Source: Neodiprion pinetum
Lineage: Eukaryota > Arthropoda > Insecta > Hymenoptera > Diprionidae
Assembly (NCBI RefSeq): GCF_021155775.2
Contig: NC_060238.1
Span: 20,130,970 to 20,194,969, forward strand
DNA length: 64,000 bases
Direction: 5' to 3'
In this document: positions 1-12,991 of the stretch, piece after piece
Position numbering within the stretch: the first letter of the stretch is position 1
How the letters are laid out: the number at the start of each line of letters is the position of its first letter
Translations under genes and position numbers: made by a program
Notes under the pieces: model-generated
What the model saw: the letters and a program-made list of their open reading frames with translations, nothing else
What the model was told of the DNA's origin: nothing
The model's database searches: none

Positions 1-327
1 CATAGTAAAGTGACGTTCGCTTCTAATTTTTTTTTATTTCGAAAAAGCTTGAAAACCGTAAGAAGGAAAAATCGGCCCACTCTGAGAGTCCAAGCTTAAA
101 AGTTTTTATATTTGACGCAGGATTTTTCAGAATATTTTCAAATTTTCAAATTTGGTCGGTCGATAAAATCGTTTCCAAAAATTGTAGAAAATTCAAGTTG
201 AGTCGAGAAGAAAAAAAAAAAAAACAGATTACCTTTCAAAGGGAGAACAATCATAGAAAAAATCGCGCGCCAAATCTGAGAGGTCAAGGGTTAAAACCCA
301 GGTCGAATCGGTGTGGAATGCCTCATA
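1..327. mobile_element. Foldback/MITE-like element, right part, cut by the window edge
   Basis: The stretch from about 60 to 327 matches the right half of the element at 12607-12991. Both share the words GGTCGGTCG, CGCGCCAAATCT or a close variant, AGGTCAAGGG and ACCCAGGTCGAAT, and end in GTGGAATG followed by CTCATATA or a close variant. The left arm is outside the window. The outer end abuts a TA run, as in the other two related copies. No coding capacity; a non-autonomous DNA element is inferred. Confidence 0.6.
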
Positions 328-1964
328 TATATACATGTGTAGTATATATTTATGTATGTATAATGTACATCTAACTAAATTCTGTTTTTTTCTTCGTCTT
401 CTTTGTCTTCTTCTTCTTCTTCTTCATCGTCGTCGTCGTCGTCTTCTCGACGGTATAACAGACAGGGGGCTCCTCGTCGGAATTGGGTTTGAGGATTAAA
501 GCGCGCCGATGAGTGAAGAGTGGAGAAGTTGCGGGAATGAAGGAAGAGTAGAGGATTACCCAGGGCGGCTCCCTCGCGCTCGGCCGCAGCTTAATTTGGC
601 TGCATTTTAATCGGATGCGTCATGAATATTCGTCAGGAAATAGATTTTCACACCTTCCCATCCGCCCGACTCCTTTACACATACACATCACAACGCGCAT
701 ACACACCGTAGCATCGCCAGGCCGAATGCAACCGGCAATCTTCTAGAATCTGGAATCTAGATTTATACCACCGTGATATATATATATATATATATCTATC
801 TCTCTCCCACCCTCTCTCACTCTTTCAAATACACAGGCTGTTAAATTAATCCCTGATTCGACCGCGACCCCACGGGGTCGATGCTCCATCCGGCCAATGC
901 AGGGTAAAAGTTTTTTTTTTTTTTTTTTCTGTTCCAATGCGCGAGAACACAACGAGTTGTGAATTGGCTTCAAGTCGAATACGAACAAGATCCTAAAATT
1001 CATGAAACTGCAATATTGTTTTGTTGTCTTTTTTTTTTTTTTTTTTTGAGAAGTTTTGAATCACGCTCAACGCCGAAGGTGCTAAAGTCCTCAATTACAA
1101 TCGAAGGTAGATAATTGTTGAACTAATTATACTTTGGCTATAGTCTCGAAACGTCGTCTTCGCAGAGTATTATTAATTCCTTTATATAACGTGTAAGAGA
1201 ATTCAGGGGTTGCTATGGTAGCAGCAACGGAAGAAAGAGCCCGAAACTCGGTATAAAATTTTCATCAAAATGCTCTGAGAATGATCCGCAGAAATATTCC
1301 GTCAATTCCCTGAGAAAATTCTTCGAAGTTAATTAAAGTGTTTTGAAAACCCTGTGTAATTCACGTAGAAATATCCCTATATGAATTTTCGCTACTCGGA
1401 CGACGCTGGAATGAATTTCCAATGAAAATGATACTTGGAACAATTCACGCGAAATCGTAATCATTTCATACAAATTTTCTACGATATTATGTGAATTTTT
1501 TTTATTTCTTTCACACTCTTTTATTCTATTTGTTTATTTATTTTTCGAAGAGAAAGAAAAAAACAGCGGGTAATAACTCGTCTAATTTCAGTACCGCAGG
1601 GTGTCGTTATAACTTCATTAGGTATGGATAAGTATCGAATTTCTTATACGACAGAAAGTGAGAAACTTTGGAAAAAAATTTAAACGCCAGTCAACGCAGC
1701 TACGAACCGACCGGATCGCGGATCGATCGATCATCCGATCGCAATATCGGTCATCAGCGCGTTGTCGTCTTAGCGCCGGAGCGAAGCTGATTATCCGTTA
1801 TCGATTTCAGACCCGATACTCTTTGCGTGGATGGAGTATACATGTATATACCAGGAAATCATTTGATTTCAGGAAACTCAATTATCGCAAAATTTCCGTC
1901 TTCTATACCATGGCACAGCCTATAAGCCTCCTACTGCTGCTGCTGCAGTGCTGATGCTGATGCA

Positions 1965-1995
<31 letters not shown>

Positions 1996-3560
1996 GGCCT
2001 CTGCTGCTGCAATTGCAACCCCTTTATGAGCTTACATAGCAATCAATTTCACGTCCAATAACAAATCCTCCCTTCTGACTACTCGAGAATATTATATATC
2101 TATATATATATATGATAGTCCACATAAAGATCTTGATTAAATAAAAATATCTTTCAGAATTTTCCAAATAGTAATATATGAATATCGTTCTGGTTTTTTT
2201 GTTTTCCATCTTTTCTGTACATTCTGCTGTTCATTTTTATTATGATTTTTATCCTGACCATTTTGAATTGATGTTGGATAAAAATGGCGTGTGAAAAAAA
2301 AATTTCTAGGACGAAGGTATAACGTTTTCAACTGCAATATAAGCGCGACTTTTATTATCCCTGACCCATTGACGTATATCGTTATACTTTTACCAATTAT
2401 GATGATAAGAAGGGTCTTTATATACGAAAGAATTAGATGTAGAGAGCTGCTCGGAAAACGTCGGATTACGTCAATAACCTGCGATACATATACGCGTTAT
2501 ATTATACATGGAGAAGGTGGATATGTGTCGAGATATCGGAGAAAAAGTTACTTCTGTCTGGATCAAAGCGAAAAGAGGGTATTTTCATCCCTCTTGCAAT
2601 ACTTTCCTCCGTCATTTTCCTCCGTCTATACATGGTATATGTATATGTAATTTCAGGATGGATCGACGAGTCTAAGCAAAGGAAATGGTACTTTCTTTTT
2701 GGAAAAACGGCAATATACCGAGATAGCAGAGTATTTCAATCGTTATTTCAGGCACTCCATACATGATACAGAATTTCATGAGAAAAAAAAAAACGTTTGC
2801 GACGAAGTTCAGGAATTGACTATTTACTCCGACTGACTTTTTATCATGGGTTGAAAATTTTTATACTGAATTCGTTTGTCTGACTTTCACACCTTTGATA
2901 AAAATGACGACAAAATTGTGAGAGAAAAAAAAAAAAGATTTCGAAAGTTGTCGGCTCTTCGAATGGCGATATTTTTTTTTTTTTTTTTTTTTTAACCGAC
3001 TGAATTATAAACTGCAAATGCATAATTTCGCGTTTGATGAACCTCCTTCAACAATGGTGCGAATTTTCAGAGAAAATTGATCGTCCACCTGCAGTTGCCG
3101 CAATGCCTATAAATATACTATATTCAACACCCCATCACGGTGTACTTCACCCTCCGATGATCCCCGGGAACAACTCTTGCGGTCGAACAAACAATAATTT
3201 CCCGTGGGTGTAAACCCGCGGAATGCTGCACCGTCCAGAATGAGTCCAGAGTAACGCGGGTAGGTACAGGAATTCGAAGAGCCAAGAGCCAAGAGCCAAT
3301 CGGTTTTGAGGCCATCGGGTCCACCAGCGCAATCCTCGTTTTATTGGGAAAACGTTACAGAGCTATGTTCGATGTCTATATCTGTGTACAGAAACGTGTT
3401 ATGCCGAGGATTGTCCTGACGTAGTTTTGAATTGTGCTCGTTGAATTTTGTATTTCGCTCCACCGTTGCAGGATACAGTATACGATGCTCCGCATTGCAG
3501 TAATTCCGCAGGAGATGAAATATACCCTGATTTGACATTCTCTTGGTTCTATCATTTCAG
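328..3560 (+). other. kirre intron sequence, simple repeats only
   Basis: No exon was recognised here; it is read as intron 5' of the first kirre exon in the window. It contains a CTT/CGT-rich tract (about 390-450), a TA run (777-796), poly-T tracts (910-928, 1030-1047, 2970-2993), CTG-rich blocks around 1933-1965 and 1999-2014, and a (TC)n run at 1968-1996. The open frames here are short and repeat-driven. Confidence 0.6.
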
Positions 3561-6500
3561 ATCACCTGGATCGACGGACTTGGCAATGTTCTTCGCAACG
3601 GGATCAAGACTCATACCGAAAAATTTGAAGGAGGACCTCTCGTCACTGTAAGATCGGTGCTCACTGTCATGCCGAGGAAGGAACACGACAACACCACATT
3701 TACTTGTCAAAGTCATAACGCCGCTGAGCGAACTCCTCAAAACGTGAAACTGCGCGTTGAGGTCAGTAAGATTCATTGGGTTAATTAGTTTAGAAAAAGA
3801 AGAAGCGCGCGATTATAAGTTGCAAAACTATTATTCAGGGTAAAAATCTGGAAAATCAAACTTTGGAGATTTTCATTCGTCTGGACTTTAAAAAGTACCA
3901 CGACAAACGAGTTATAGTTACAGGAATGAATTTTCCGTACAGTCTGAAACTGGTTAATTCTTAAACATGATTATCTTGGTTGTGGAATCAATTTTACACA
4001 GGATGTTTCCGAGTAAACGTCGCAGTCTGTTGGGTTGCCTACCACCGAGGGGAACAAATATCGGTAAAACAGACCTACCTAGTTATCGGTACCTAGCGCT
4101 TTAAAAGTCCTTACAAATGAGCTGGGACTGCACTTGTCGTCAAGTTGTGTAGATTTGGCCAAGTAGTTGTTTCGTCGTTTGCAACCTACTCTGAAGAATT
4201 CTGTAATCGCGTTCCGGAGTCACGTTAAAGTGATTATATGGCTTGACATGACTGAAGTGATTATGACCCGGTAGGTCTGTTTTACCGATTTTTTTTACCG
4301 ATTCGCCTCAATGGTAGGCAACCCAACATACTGTGGCGCTTACTCGGAAATACTCTGTACATGTTTACTCTAAACAGTAGTGGTACGCAGGTGAAATTAG
4401 ACAAATTTCATAGTTAGAAACAAAGATACACCCTTTGAAGCGAGTTTCACGACGTATCTTGAATGAGAGGATTCGGAATATTCGGAGTAACGGAAGTTTG
4501 CCAAATTCAAATCGAACGGGATAATAAAGGAATGAATTCATTAGGGTAAAATTAGATGCCCGCGATTAACCTTGGGGCAAAATTGATAGAGAGAAGGAAA
4601 TGATTCTGTGTAAAGGTGGAGAAGATATCAATAGAGAAATTAACCAGCCGTTGGTTGTTCAGTCTACCATGGAATAAATTTTACTGAATTTCAGGTACGG
4701 TACGCCCCAAAAGTTTCGCTCAGAATCCGATCAGGATTATCGAAGAACGGTAGAATAGTCGAAGGCGCTGAGCTGAGATTCAAATGTCGAGCAGAGGCGA
4801 ATCCTTCAGACATGGAATACAGGTAAGCAGTCGTACCAACCCCCCTTCTAACAATTTTTCCACTGAACCAATCGTACCGTATCGAGTATTTATCGGGACG
4901 TGTGTTATAACGCGGCACGTGTATTTACCTACAGACTGGTTTGAATTTACGATTTACTTTGATTCGCGAAATATAACCGACGACGTCTCGGCGAAATTGG
5001 AACTCCGCTCGGATGCGGAGCGATACATACAGAGGACAACATCAAACACCTTAACTTCTTCCATCAGGAATCAATATCATCATCGAGGGTTGCAAATTCA
5101 ATCTTTCCTCTCTCTCTCTTTCTCTCTCTCTCCCTCTACGCGCCCCAACCCCAAGAAATCCAACCCCTAGCGCTCTTTCCTCTCTTCTTCTTTCCTGCTT
5201 TCCTTCCTTCCTTCCTTCCTTCCTTCCTTTCTTCCTTGCTTGCTAGCTTTAAATAACGAACGTCGTTCTCGTCTCGACGACGATTATTTATTTTCAGGTG
5301 GTACATAAACGAGAGAAAGGTGATCGGCGATTATACGACAGAGATGATTATACACAACGTTACGAGGCACGATCACGACGCTATCGTTAAATGCGAGGTC
5401 CACAACGACGTCGGGAAAAGCGAAGAAACCGAGACACTCGACATCACTTGTAAGTAAAATATACACTGTATTGTCGGTAGAGGCGATATCTGCATTGCCT
5501 GCAATCACGGTTATCACAGTGCAGAGATTGTTGTGATTTTACATAGGGAAGAAAGAATCGTTGAAAAGACTGCTGTAGCATTTGTGAGTCAGGACACAAA
5601 GAACGTATTTTTTATGTAACAATATATATCGTTAATTTATTACAGTCTTATACTGTCTATGTTACCACAGTTGTAGCAACACATCGTAAAATTTTTACAG
5701 TCATTAATTACGATTAATTAGGTATGTGAATTTTTGTTTTCTCTCGGTGGGTAAAAAAATTTGCAGTTCTTCCATCAACTGTTTTTTTCAATTTATGGAA
5801 AAGTTTGGGAATTTAGTTTTTGAGATTTTTCTCAAATTTTCCAATCAACTCTTTGGAAACTTTGGAAAGTTTATCAGATATTTATATCTTTTAACAGAAA
5901 ACTCATAGCTAAATGTACTTTAGACATTTTTAGAGAAATTGTAACTTACCTTGAAAACAATCAAGTTGTCTACAAGGATTTTCAATTTTGCCGAGAAATT
6001 CAAATCCTTATATTCGTTGAATATTATCACAGCACATTATGGTTTTGTAATTTTATGGTTCTGTTGAATAACTTTGAAGTGTAATAAAATTCACGACATT
6101 TCCGAATTTTTAAGAAATCTTTTGAAAAATAATTTAGAATTCTACTAATTTGTGCGATCCTACTCAGAGATTAGGCAGTAAGAAATCATTCGATCATCTC
6201 AATTTGACATGATTAGCAAATATGTACAAAAACTTCTGATATAGTAAAAGAAACCAAGAGAAATTTCTAAATAACTAGCAAATAACTTAGTCAATACTAG
6301 GAATAAAAAAAATATAACTTGTAAACAAATGTATTGCACTATTAAAATAACTATTTATAAGTTTTCGATCGCTTCTAAAATTTGATCCTATTTCATGTAG
6401 AATTAGAATAAAACCGTAAATCGTCCTTTATCGCTGAAAATTTTTTATAGCTAGTTACAGCAAGTAAAAAAAATTTGTTCCAAAACATTTGAGATAATGT

Positions 6501-9500
6501 TTTAAAAAATACATTTCTTCAATCCCAACAATATATCTGAAGAACTTATAATGTATATTATAATATCATTCTTGTTAAAAACAAACATGGTAAAATTTTA
6601 ACAAACATAGTGCGAATGCAAAGCCTCTAAAAGTCTCTACAACAACATGTATTAATTCGAGTATTTAACTAGTTTCCTTTACTATACGTCTATTCAGTGT
6701 CTACCTTTTTCACTGCAGATGTTTTTCACGAAATGGTCTGAAGGAATAGCGCTGTCAAGCTGTTTCGAAGAAGGAAAAAACGAGGTTCAACTCTGCGATA
6801 AATTTTTCATATCGAATTTTGTTTTTTGCACAGATGGGCCACAATTTCGGCACCCTCCCCAATCGGTAGAGACTCACTATGATGCTACTGAAATCCTGCA
6901 ATGTGACGTTGACGGTAATCCAACGCCAGAAGTTCTCTGGATTCACGAAGAAACCGATCGAATCGTAGCGAGCAGTCCTAACATCAGCGTTCATGTTAAC
7001 CCAGAATCTGCTGGACGATATTACTGCAAAGCGCATGTTTCTGGATTCCCAGAACTTACTGGCTATGCAAATATCTACATCAAAGCTGCACCTAGCATCG
7101 TTTCTCAACGCACTCAATACGTTCCAGACGAAGGAGTCGTCAAGGTAAAAACTAAAAACAACTGCAGGCATAGAAATTTTATCTTTTCATATGAGATACG
7201 CTACTTTCCCGATGAGTCAGGGATCTTGGCCATTGAAATCAGACTTACGTTCAACTCAATATTCTATGATAACTGGCAGTGCGTCATTTTTCCGACATAC
7301 TTAATTTTTATCTGGAATTGAAGAAAAATATTCTCATCCCGCAGGTTGAATGCACAGCTATTTCCGTACCAAAGGCAGATACGGTGACGTGGAGCTTCGG
7401 AGGTAGAGAATTGAATTTCACATCGAACAGCACGCCCTATCTTGTCCAGGAAGAATTCACGCCTGAAGGAATAGTCAGCACCATAACACTTCTGGATCCA
7501 GTATCGACTTACTTTGGAGACTACAATTGTACGGTGACAAACAGTTACGGAACTGACTCTGTGATTATCAAGCTCACCACTCATGGTAAGTAATAAAAAC
7601 TCTGTTCTCTTATTTATACCTGGCCTCGTTACATGATAAGAGCAAATACTGCCTAAAAAAGAACCAGAAAACGTACTCGAACAGCTTCGACTGTATCAGA
7701 AGACTTTGTTGTAATCTTTGTACCCTGCTTTGAGATTGTCAAAATGTCTCCCAAACCTGATCACGCCCAATAAGTAAAAACTAAGTAAAGATTTGGAATT
7801 TTTCTTACGGACTTGACGCATAATTGTGTTCCTTCAATGCAACGTACTTTTCGTCTTTTTCCTCAGAGAGTTCCAACGTCATATGTAACTAAATTTTATT
7901 ACCCTTGTAGCGCTGATTCCAGTCGATTGGCAGCTGATTCTTATCGTCGGAGGATTAGTCGTATGTGTGATCCTCGTTGGGATAATCGTAGCTCTAATCC
8001 TGCACTGTCGAGATCGTATCAAACAGCCTAGGCCACGTACTGTACAAGCTCAAGACAACGATCTTCGTGAGTAAAACATTGCAATTATCAATTCTTTGAA
8101 AATTCTTTTTTCTCCATTGTCGATTATCATCGGAGTATCGATGATAATATCCTGAAAAACGATTAACTCTTCTAAATGTGCAACAATTTTTACCTTTAAA
8201 TTTCGAGGTCTGCATTCATAATCTCTTCTTCGTATGAATTTTCCAATGCATTTTACAGAAGAGACAGATTCGAACAACGAGCGATATCGCGAAAGCGATC
8301 GTAGCAGCAATCTTTCCGACGTCAAAGCGGATATTAGAGCTGGATCAAGTGTAAGCAATGCAGAAAGCGTCACTGCCCTGGATAGCGAAGGGGAAGGAAG
8401 CACCAGAGGCGTCAACGCGCTGGCATTAGCAGGTCCGGTTCCTAATCCGCTCGGATTCAGATACAGCGCCGATTACACAGAGCCATCATTTCCACCAAAG
8501 AACAATGTAAGAAGATTTTTTCAAAAATCAAACATGATCGATGTTCAGATCTTGCAGAAAATAGCTGCGCTCTTACTTATGTAAATTGAATCTTGGATAA
8601 AATTAACATTTAAACGATACAGGATGGAAGCAACAACAACGGTTACGTGCCATACGTCGACTACGCTCGTGACTACACGCCGCCAGTTGCCCAAGGAATG
8701 GGAGCATCCAGAGAATCCCTGAGCAGGATACCCTCGGGAGGTATTCTCGGTTCTAAAAAAATTGGTCTCAGTTCGGCGAACCTTGGTAACAACACGCAAC
8801 AGGTCAATTCTGTTATAGATCCAAGGTTTTCAGCCACTTATGGAAACCCTTACTTGAGGTGAGTGATCAATTATATATCGGACAAACGTATACTGTAAAG
8901 ATTACCACGCAGATAAAGGAAATGATTCGCTGGTGCAACAAGTTTTAATGTCAATACGGAGATAGCAAGAGAAAAATATATTGCAAAAGCTAGAATCTTT
9001 CAAGTTTAACTAACGACCTTGCTAAATTGGGAAGCCCATTTGACTACACTTGTAAAAAGTTTGCTACTGCAGTGAAAATTCTTAGTACAATAGCTAAAAT
9101 ACTTTATGCCTTTATTTTAAGGAGATTTATAAGGGTGGATGGTTGAAAAAGTGGGAGAATTTTGCAAGCTTATATCTCATTAACCAATTATTCTGTTTGA
9201 TTGGATTTTTTTTATTCAAAAGTATGTAGATAGAGCTTCATTCGTGCAATTTTTCAATAGAGTCATTCAATACGAAGTATTTCAAGTAAATCGGTTCAGC
9301 CTTTTTTGTGATATTGTAGAAACCGCATAACGTGTCACCGAGTCAAATGGTTGACGTTAATATCAATAACACTGCTTCCTATCCACTAACTCTAGTATAA
9401 ACAAAACAACTGTAAATAAATATTGATATACATAATTTTGCATAAAACAAAACCCAATCAATTTGAAATAATAGGTCGTTGAGACATATATTCCCAAAAT

Positions 9501-9976
9501 GGAGCCCATTTTTGAACCATACTCATATTTACTTATTCAATACTAAAATTTGCTGGTCCAGCGAGAAAATGCACCAATAATTATCTTTGACGAATATACT
9601 AATCAAAACTTTTGCTCGATTAGAATGTCAGCGGCAGAGCAACTCAGGCACGCACCTCACACGGCGATACCTGGTGTAACTCCAGCCCCTCCGCCATATA
9701 CTCAGGCGATGCGAATGAGTAATATGAACGCGTTGAACGGGGCAGGTCCGCAGGTAAATATCATCATCAATTACAGTAGCCTGCTATGTAAAAGTACATC
9801 GATAGACGTGATAATGGAGACTTGCCGTACCCAACAATGTGAACTGAAATGAATGCATATTGTGCGATTTTTCACAGGCTCCATTATCTGCCCATTACAT
9901 AACGGGGGGGCCGAACGGAGGCGTTGCAACGGTGAAGCGTACATCAGCAGTTGGAAGTCTGGCGACGCATGTATGA
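3561..9976 (+). CDS. kirre: Kirre/Roughest-type immunoglobulin adhesion receptor, C-terminal ten exons (5' partial)
   Basis: Type I membrane receptor of the IRM (Kirre/Rst/Neph1/SYG-1) family, used in myoblast fusion, eye patterning and synapse choice. The exons I read are 3561-3761, 4695-4822, 5298-5449, 6834-7144, 7345-7585, 7911-8066, 8259-8506, 8623-8858, 9624-9753 and 9878-9976. All junctions have AG/GT borders and the phases join without a stop. The first exon gives the end of the second Ig domain (ITWIDGLGNVL, FTCQSHNAAERT); three more Ig domains follow (KCEVHNDVGKSE, GRYYCKAHV, YNCTVTNSYG). Exon 6 codes the single membrane helix (VGGLVVCVILVGIIVALIL) and a basic stop-transfer stretch. 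The cytoplasmic tail carries the family blocks SNLSDVKADI, GYVPYVDYA and DPRFSATYGNPYLR, and ends in THV, a PDZ-binding motif as in Neph1. The signal peptide and Ig1 lie upstream of the window. Whether kirre or rst is the better name cannot be decided here. Confidence 0.93.
3997..4361. mobile_element. MITE-like element with about 85-bp terminal inverted repeats, in a kirre intron
   Basis: The left end (about 3997-4085) and the reverse complement of the right end (about 4265-4361) read alike. Shared words, in order, are TTTCCGAGTAA, TGTTGGGTTGCCTACCA, ATCGGTAAAACAGACCTACC. The two arms flank about 180 bp of unrelated sequence without a reading frame. Its size, long imperfect inverted repeats and lack of coding capacity fit a non-autonomous DNA transposon. 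The exact target duplication is unclear (TA or AC on each side). Confidence 0.7.
5103..5230. repeat. Pyrimidine microsatellites in a kirre intron
   Basis: A (TC)n-rich stretch (about 5105-5138) is followed by a (TTCC)n run at about 5199-5229, just before the exon at 5298. The tract sits about 70 bp upstream of the acceptor, so it probably adds to the polypyrimidine context, but no regulatory role can be shown. Confidence 0.7.
5450..6833 (+). other. kirre intron, AT-rich, no feature recognised
   Basis: An intron between the Ig3 and Ig4 exons. It is strongly AT-rich with short open frames typical of such composition. An open stretch directly upstream of the exon acceptor at 6834 (from 6719) is continuous with the exon but has no family match and is preceded by no better acceptor, so I leave it in the intron. 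Confidence 0.6.
8859..9623 (+). other. kirre intron before the penultimate exon
   Basis: AT-rich intron DNA with no recognised exon. The middle part (about 9120-9320) reads like degenerate transposon non-coding DNA, but I found no terminal repeats, so no element is called. Confidence 0.5.
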
Positions 9977-12544
9977 GATTGGAATTCTACAGCTGGAATA
10001 GTCCCTGCTAAATATTAGAGGATTCGGGTTTCAAGTGCGCGTCAAGAGTATCGTCGAAACGATTCGTCGCCCTGTTGACCTTTAAAAAAAAAGGACACAC
10101 TTGATGATACGACGATTTTCCGACGATGATATGACCGAGATTGTCTGCCCAGATCGCAAAATCTCTACAGTCTGAAACTGCTTTCAAAAGATCTCATGGC
10201 GAGGATCGATATTGAGATTCCACGAATATTGAAAGTTGGACACGCAAAGGCTATTGTAAGGAGTGATAAAAATGTATTAGAAGAGGTAGGAGATATTTAA
10301 ATAGGTATATGATCGGTAAAAACATGATGAGAGAAAGAAGATGTAATGTGAAAAAGATTTCTAATATAATATTTCGTTTCAAGCGATGCCTTAGATCGTT
10401 ATAAAAATAAAAAAATTTAAAAGGAATCGTATTTCATCTTAAGACGCTCGATCTAACCTGTGATAAAGGCAATATAAATAGTTGTAAAGAGAAGCCTAGT
10501 GTTTCGGATTTTGAAAATGATGAGCAAAATATAAAGAGAGAGAGGAGAAAGTTAGAGAAAAAAAAAAGAAATCTCGAAAAACAATATGACCGCTATCGCG
10601 CGTGAAATTAAAAAAAAAAATAAATAAATAAATAAATAAAACAGTGACGATCTGAAAACGAGCATGAATGTAAAAAAGATGATAATTGCCACTGAAATTC
10701 ATGTATCGATAACAACGTCAGCGTACATTATATATTATAAAAAAAAAAAAAAAAAATAACGAAAATGTTATAAGCAAGTCAACTTGTATACAACTGTAAG
10801 AAAGGGATCTGGGTTTTCTCTCGATTACTTGTATAAAATGATTATCTAATCGTTATTATTATTTTTGTTTTTAATTGTCAATCATTTTTCTACCTACTCA
10901 GTAGATGTAAGTAGTAAGAATTGTCAGCTAAGCAACTTGAAAAACTAACGTCAAAACGGACAAAACTTATCGTGTTTGTAAAAAGTAATCTTTTTAAAAG
11001 TTCCCAAATATGTGAAAAAAGAAAAAGTATTCTTTAGGTGTAGTCGATGATGATAATAATAATAATAATCATAATCGTCATACGCGAGCCTTCTTAGCCT
11101 TACGTTCTGTTGCATAGATTTAAATTGACATGTTTATCATTGTTATTTGGACAACTTTCAAAATTTTATTCCTTAGAGATAAATGAATTGTAAGATTCGG
11201 TAATTTTCACAATCTTTGGCTTTTGATATTGTTCAAAATACGTCTACGTTATTAATTAATTAACGTGAAGTAAATAAAATGAATACATACATATACATAT
11301 ATATATATAGATGTATGTATGTATGTATGTAACAAAATTTAGGAAAAAAAGGATTTAAAAAAAAAACGTACGTAAATTATACCGAAAATGTATTGAAATT
11401 AATGCAGTAAGGTTGAAATTTATACCGATGCGTGTGATAATGATGATTATCGTTACAATACGTGTCTCTTCGTAATTAGCAGAAGTAAAAGAACATTTTA
11501 AAATATAGTATCAAAAATACACGTTGTATATATAGACGACTTGAGATATTGACAATCTTTTGATTAAAAAAAAAAGAGAGAGAAATGATGAAAAGAAACA
11601 GATACCAACTAGATATCGATATTGTAAGCATTTATTTGAGAATTGGATAAAAACTCCGCCGCGCGTCGTTTCAACCATTTTGTTTTTTCTTTTTTTTTTC
11701 CTGCAATGGAACAAAAAAATCTCGTACCATAATCAAGCAACGGGCAACACAGACAGTCCCAGAATCACAAATCGAAACTAACGATGAAACATATTTACCG
11801 AAAATACGAAACTTAACGAAACAAATTGAGTGATCGCCAGTTCGTTGAATGTATCGAAGAAAAAGGGGAACAAAAAACAGAATGAGTAAAACAGACCAGG
11901 ATACAAAGTATTTTATTTTTATTTATCTACACGACGAGCTGAGCAAAATCCTCTTTACACTCTTAATAATCATTCTATAAGAATTTTATAAATGTAAAAC
12001 TGACACTTGTTTTTCTGTGTCGCAATAGTTTCCATTGGCCTGAAATCGTTATACGAATCGGAGAAATGATAAAGCAAGGAATGCTTTTGCATATTATAAA
12101 AGAAACCCCAAATGTTAGGCCACGTTATGAATATATATATATATATACATATGTATATGTATGTATATATTATATATAGATAGCTAAATAATTAGATATG
12201 TTAATCCACTGTTGTTAATATGAACATATAGAGCCTATAGTTCAATGGCACTAAAGTGAAACAAACAAGAATAGTAATAACAATTTCATTATCGAAAAAA
12301 ACCAACGTTTCAAGCAAAACGAAAAACGTAAACAATTTACGCAAATAATAACGTATACATGAAAATATACATATACAAACGTATATGTACGTCAATGTAT
12401 ATTGAAAAAAAAAACAAATACTTCATTTTCAAAACGCAACTGAATTTTTTTAATTTAAAAAAAAAAAAATAAAATAAAAAAAAAAACTTTTGTGAAAATA
12501 TTCTTCGCGGTGCGTTATACGTGCCTCGAATAGATACGTGTATA

Positions 12545-12550
<6 letters not shown>

Positions 12551-12589
<39 letters not shown>

Positions 12590-12609
12590 ATATATATATA
12601 TATATATAT
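12551..12609. repeat. TA/CA microsatellite flanking a foldback element
   Basis: A (TA)n run, a short (CA)n block and a second (TA)n run lead directly into the left end of the element at 12607. TA-rich DNA also borders the related ends at 327 and 62516. Confidence 0.85.
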
Positions 12610-12991
12610 GGGGCGTTCCACGCCAATTCGACCTGGGTTTTACCCTTCACATCTTAGATTTGGCGCGCGATTTTTTTCTATGATTGTTCTCACTTTGAAT
12701 GGTACTCTGTTTTTTTTAAAAGTTTTTTCTCGACCCGTTTTGAATTTTCTACAATTTTTAGAAACAATTATATCGACCGTCCAAAATTAAAAGTTTGAAA
12801 AAATTCTGAAAAATCCTGTGTCAGATAACAAAATTTTCAAGGTTGGACCCGGAGTGGGTCGAATTATTTGAAATTTTTAATTCTGGTCGGTCGGTAAGGT
12901 CGTTTCTAAAAAAATCCTTTAAAAATCGCGCACCAAATCTAAAAGGTCAAGGGTAAAACCCAGGTCGAATTGGCGTGGAATGCTCCATATA
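12607..12991. mobile_element. Complete foldback/MITE-like element, about 385 bp
   Basis: The left arm (from 12607) and the reverse complement of the right arm (to 12991) match over about 70 outer bases, with few differences. Shared words are TTCCACGCCAATTCGACC, TGGGTTTTACCCTT and TTAGATTTGG. Similarity continues inward (GACCCGTTTTGAA against the complement of the GGGTCGAATTATTTG side; CGACCGTCC against GGTCGGTCG). There is no reading frame. The element sits between TA-rich flanks, so a TA target, as in the Tc1/mariner superfamily, is plausible but not proven. Confidence 0.75.

Noticed and set aside
6755..7171. 138-codon minus frame, and similar antisense frames over kirre exons
   Set aside because: Antisense shadow of the Ig4 exon.
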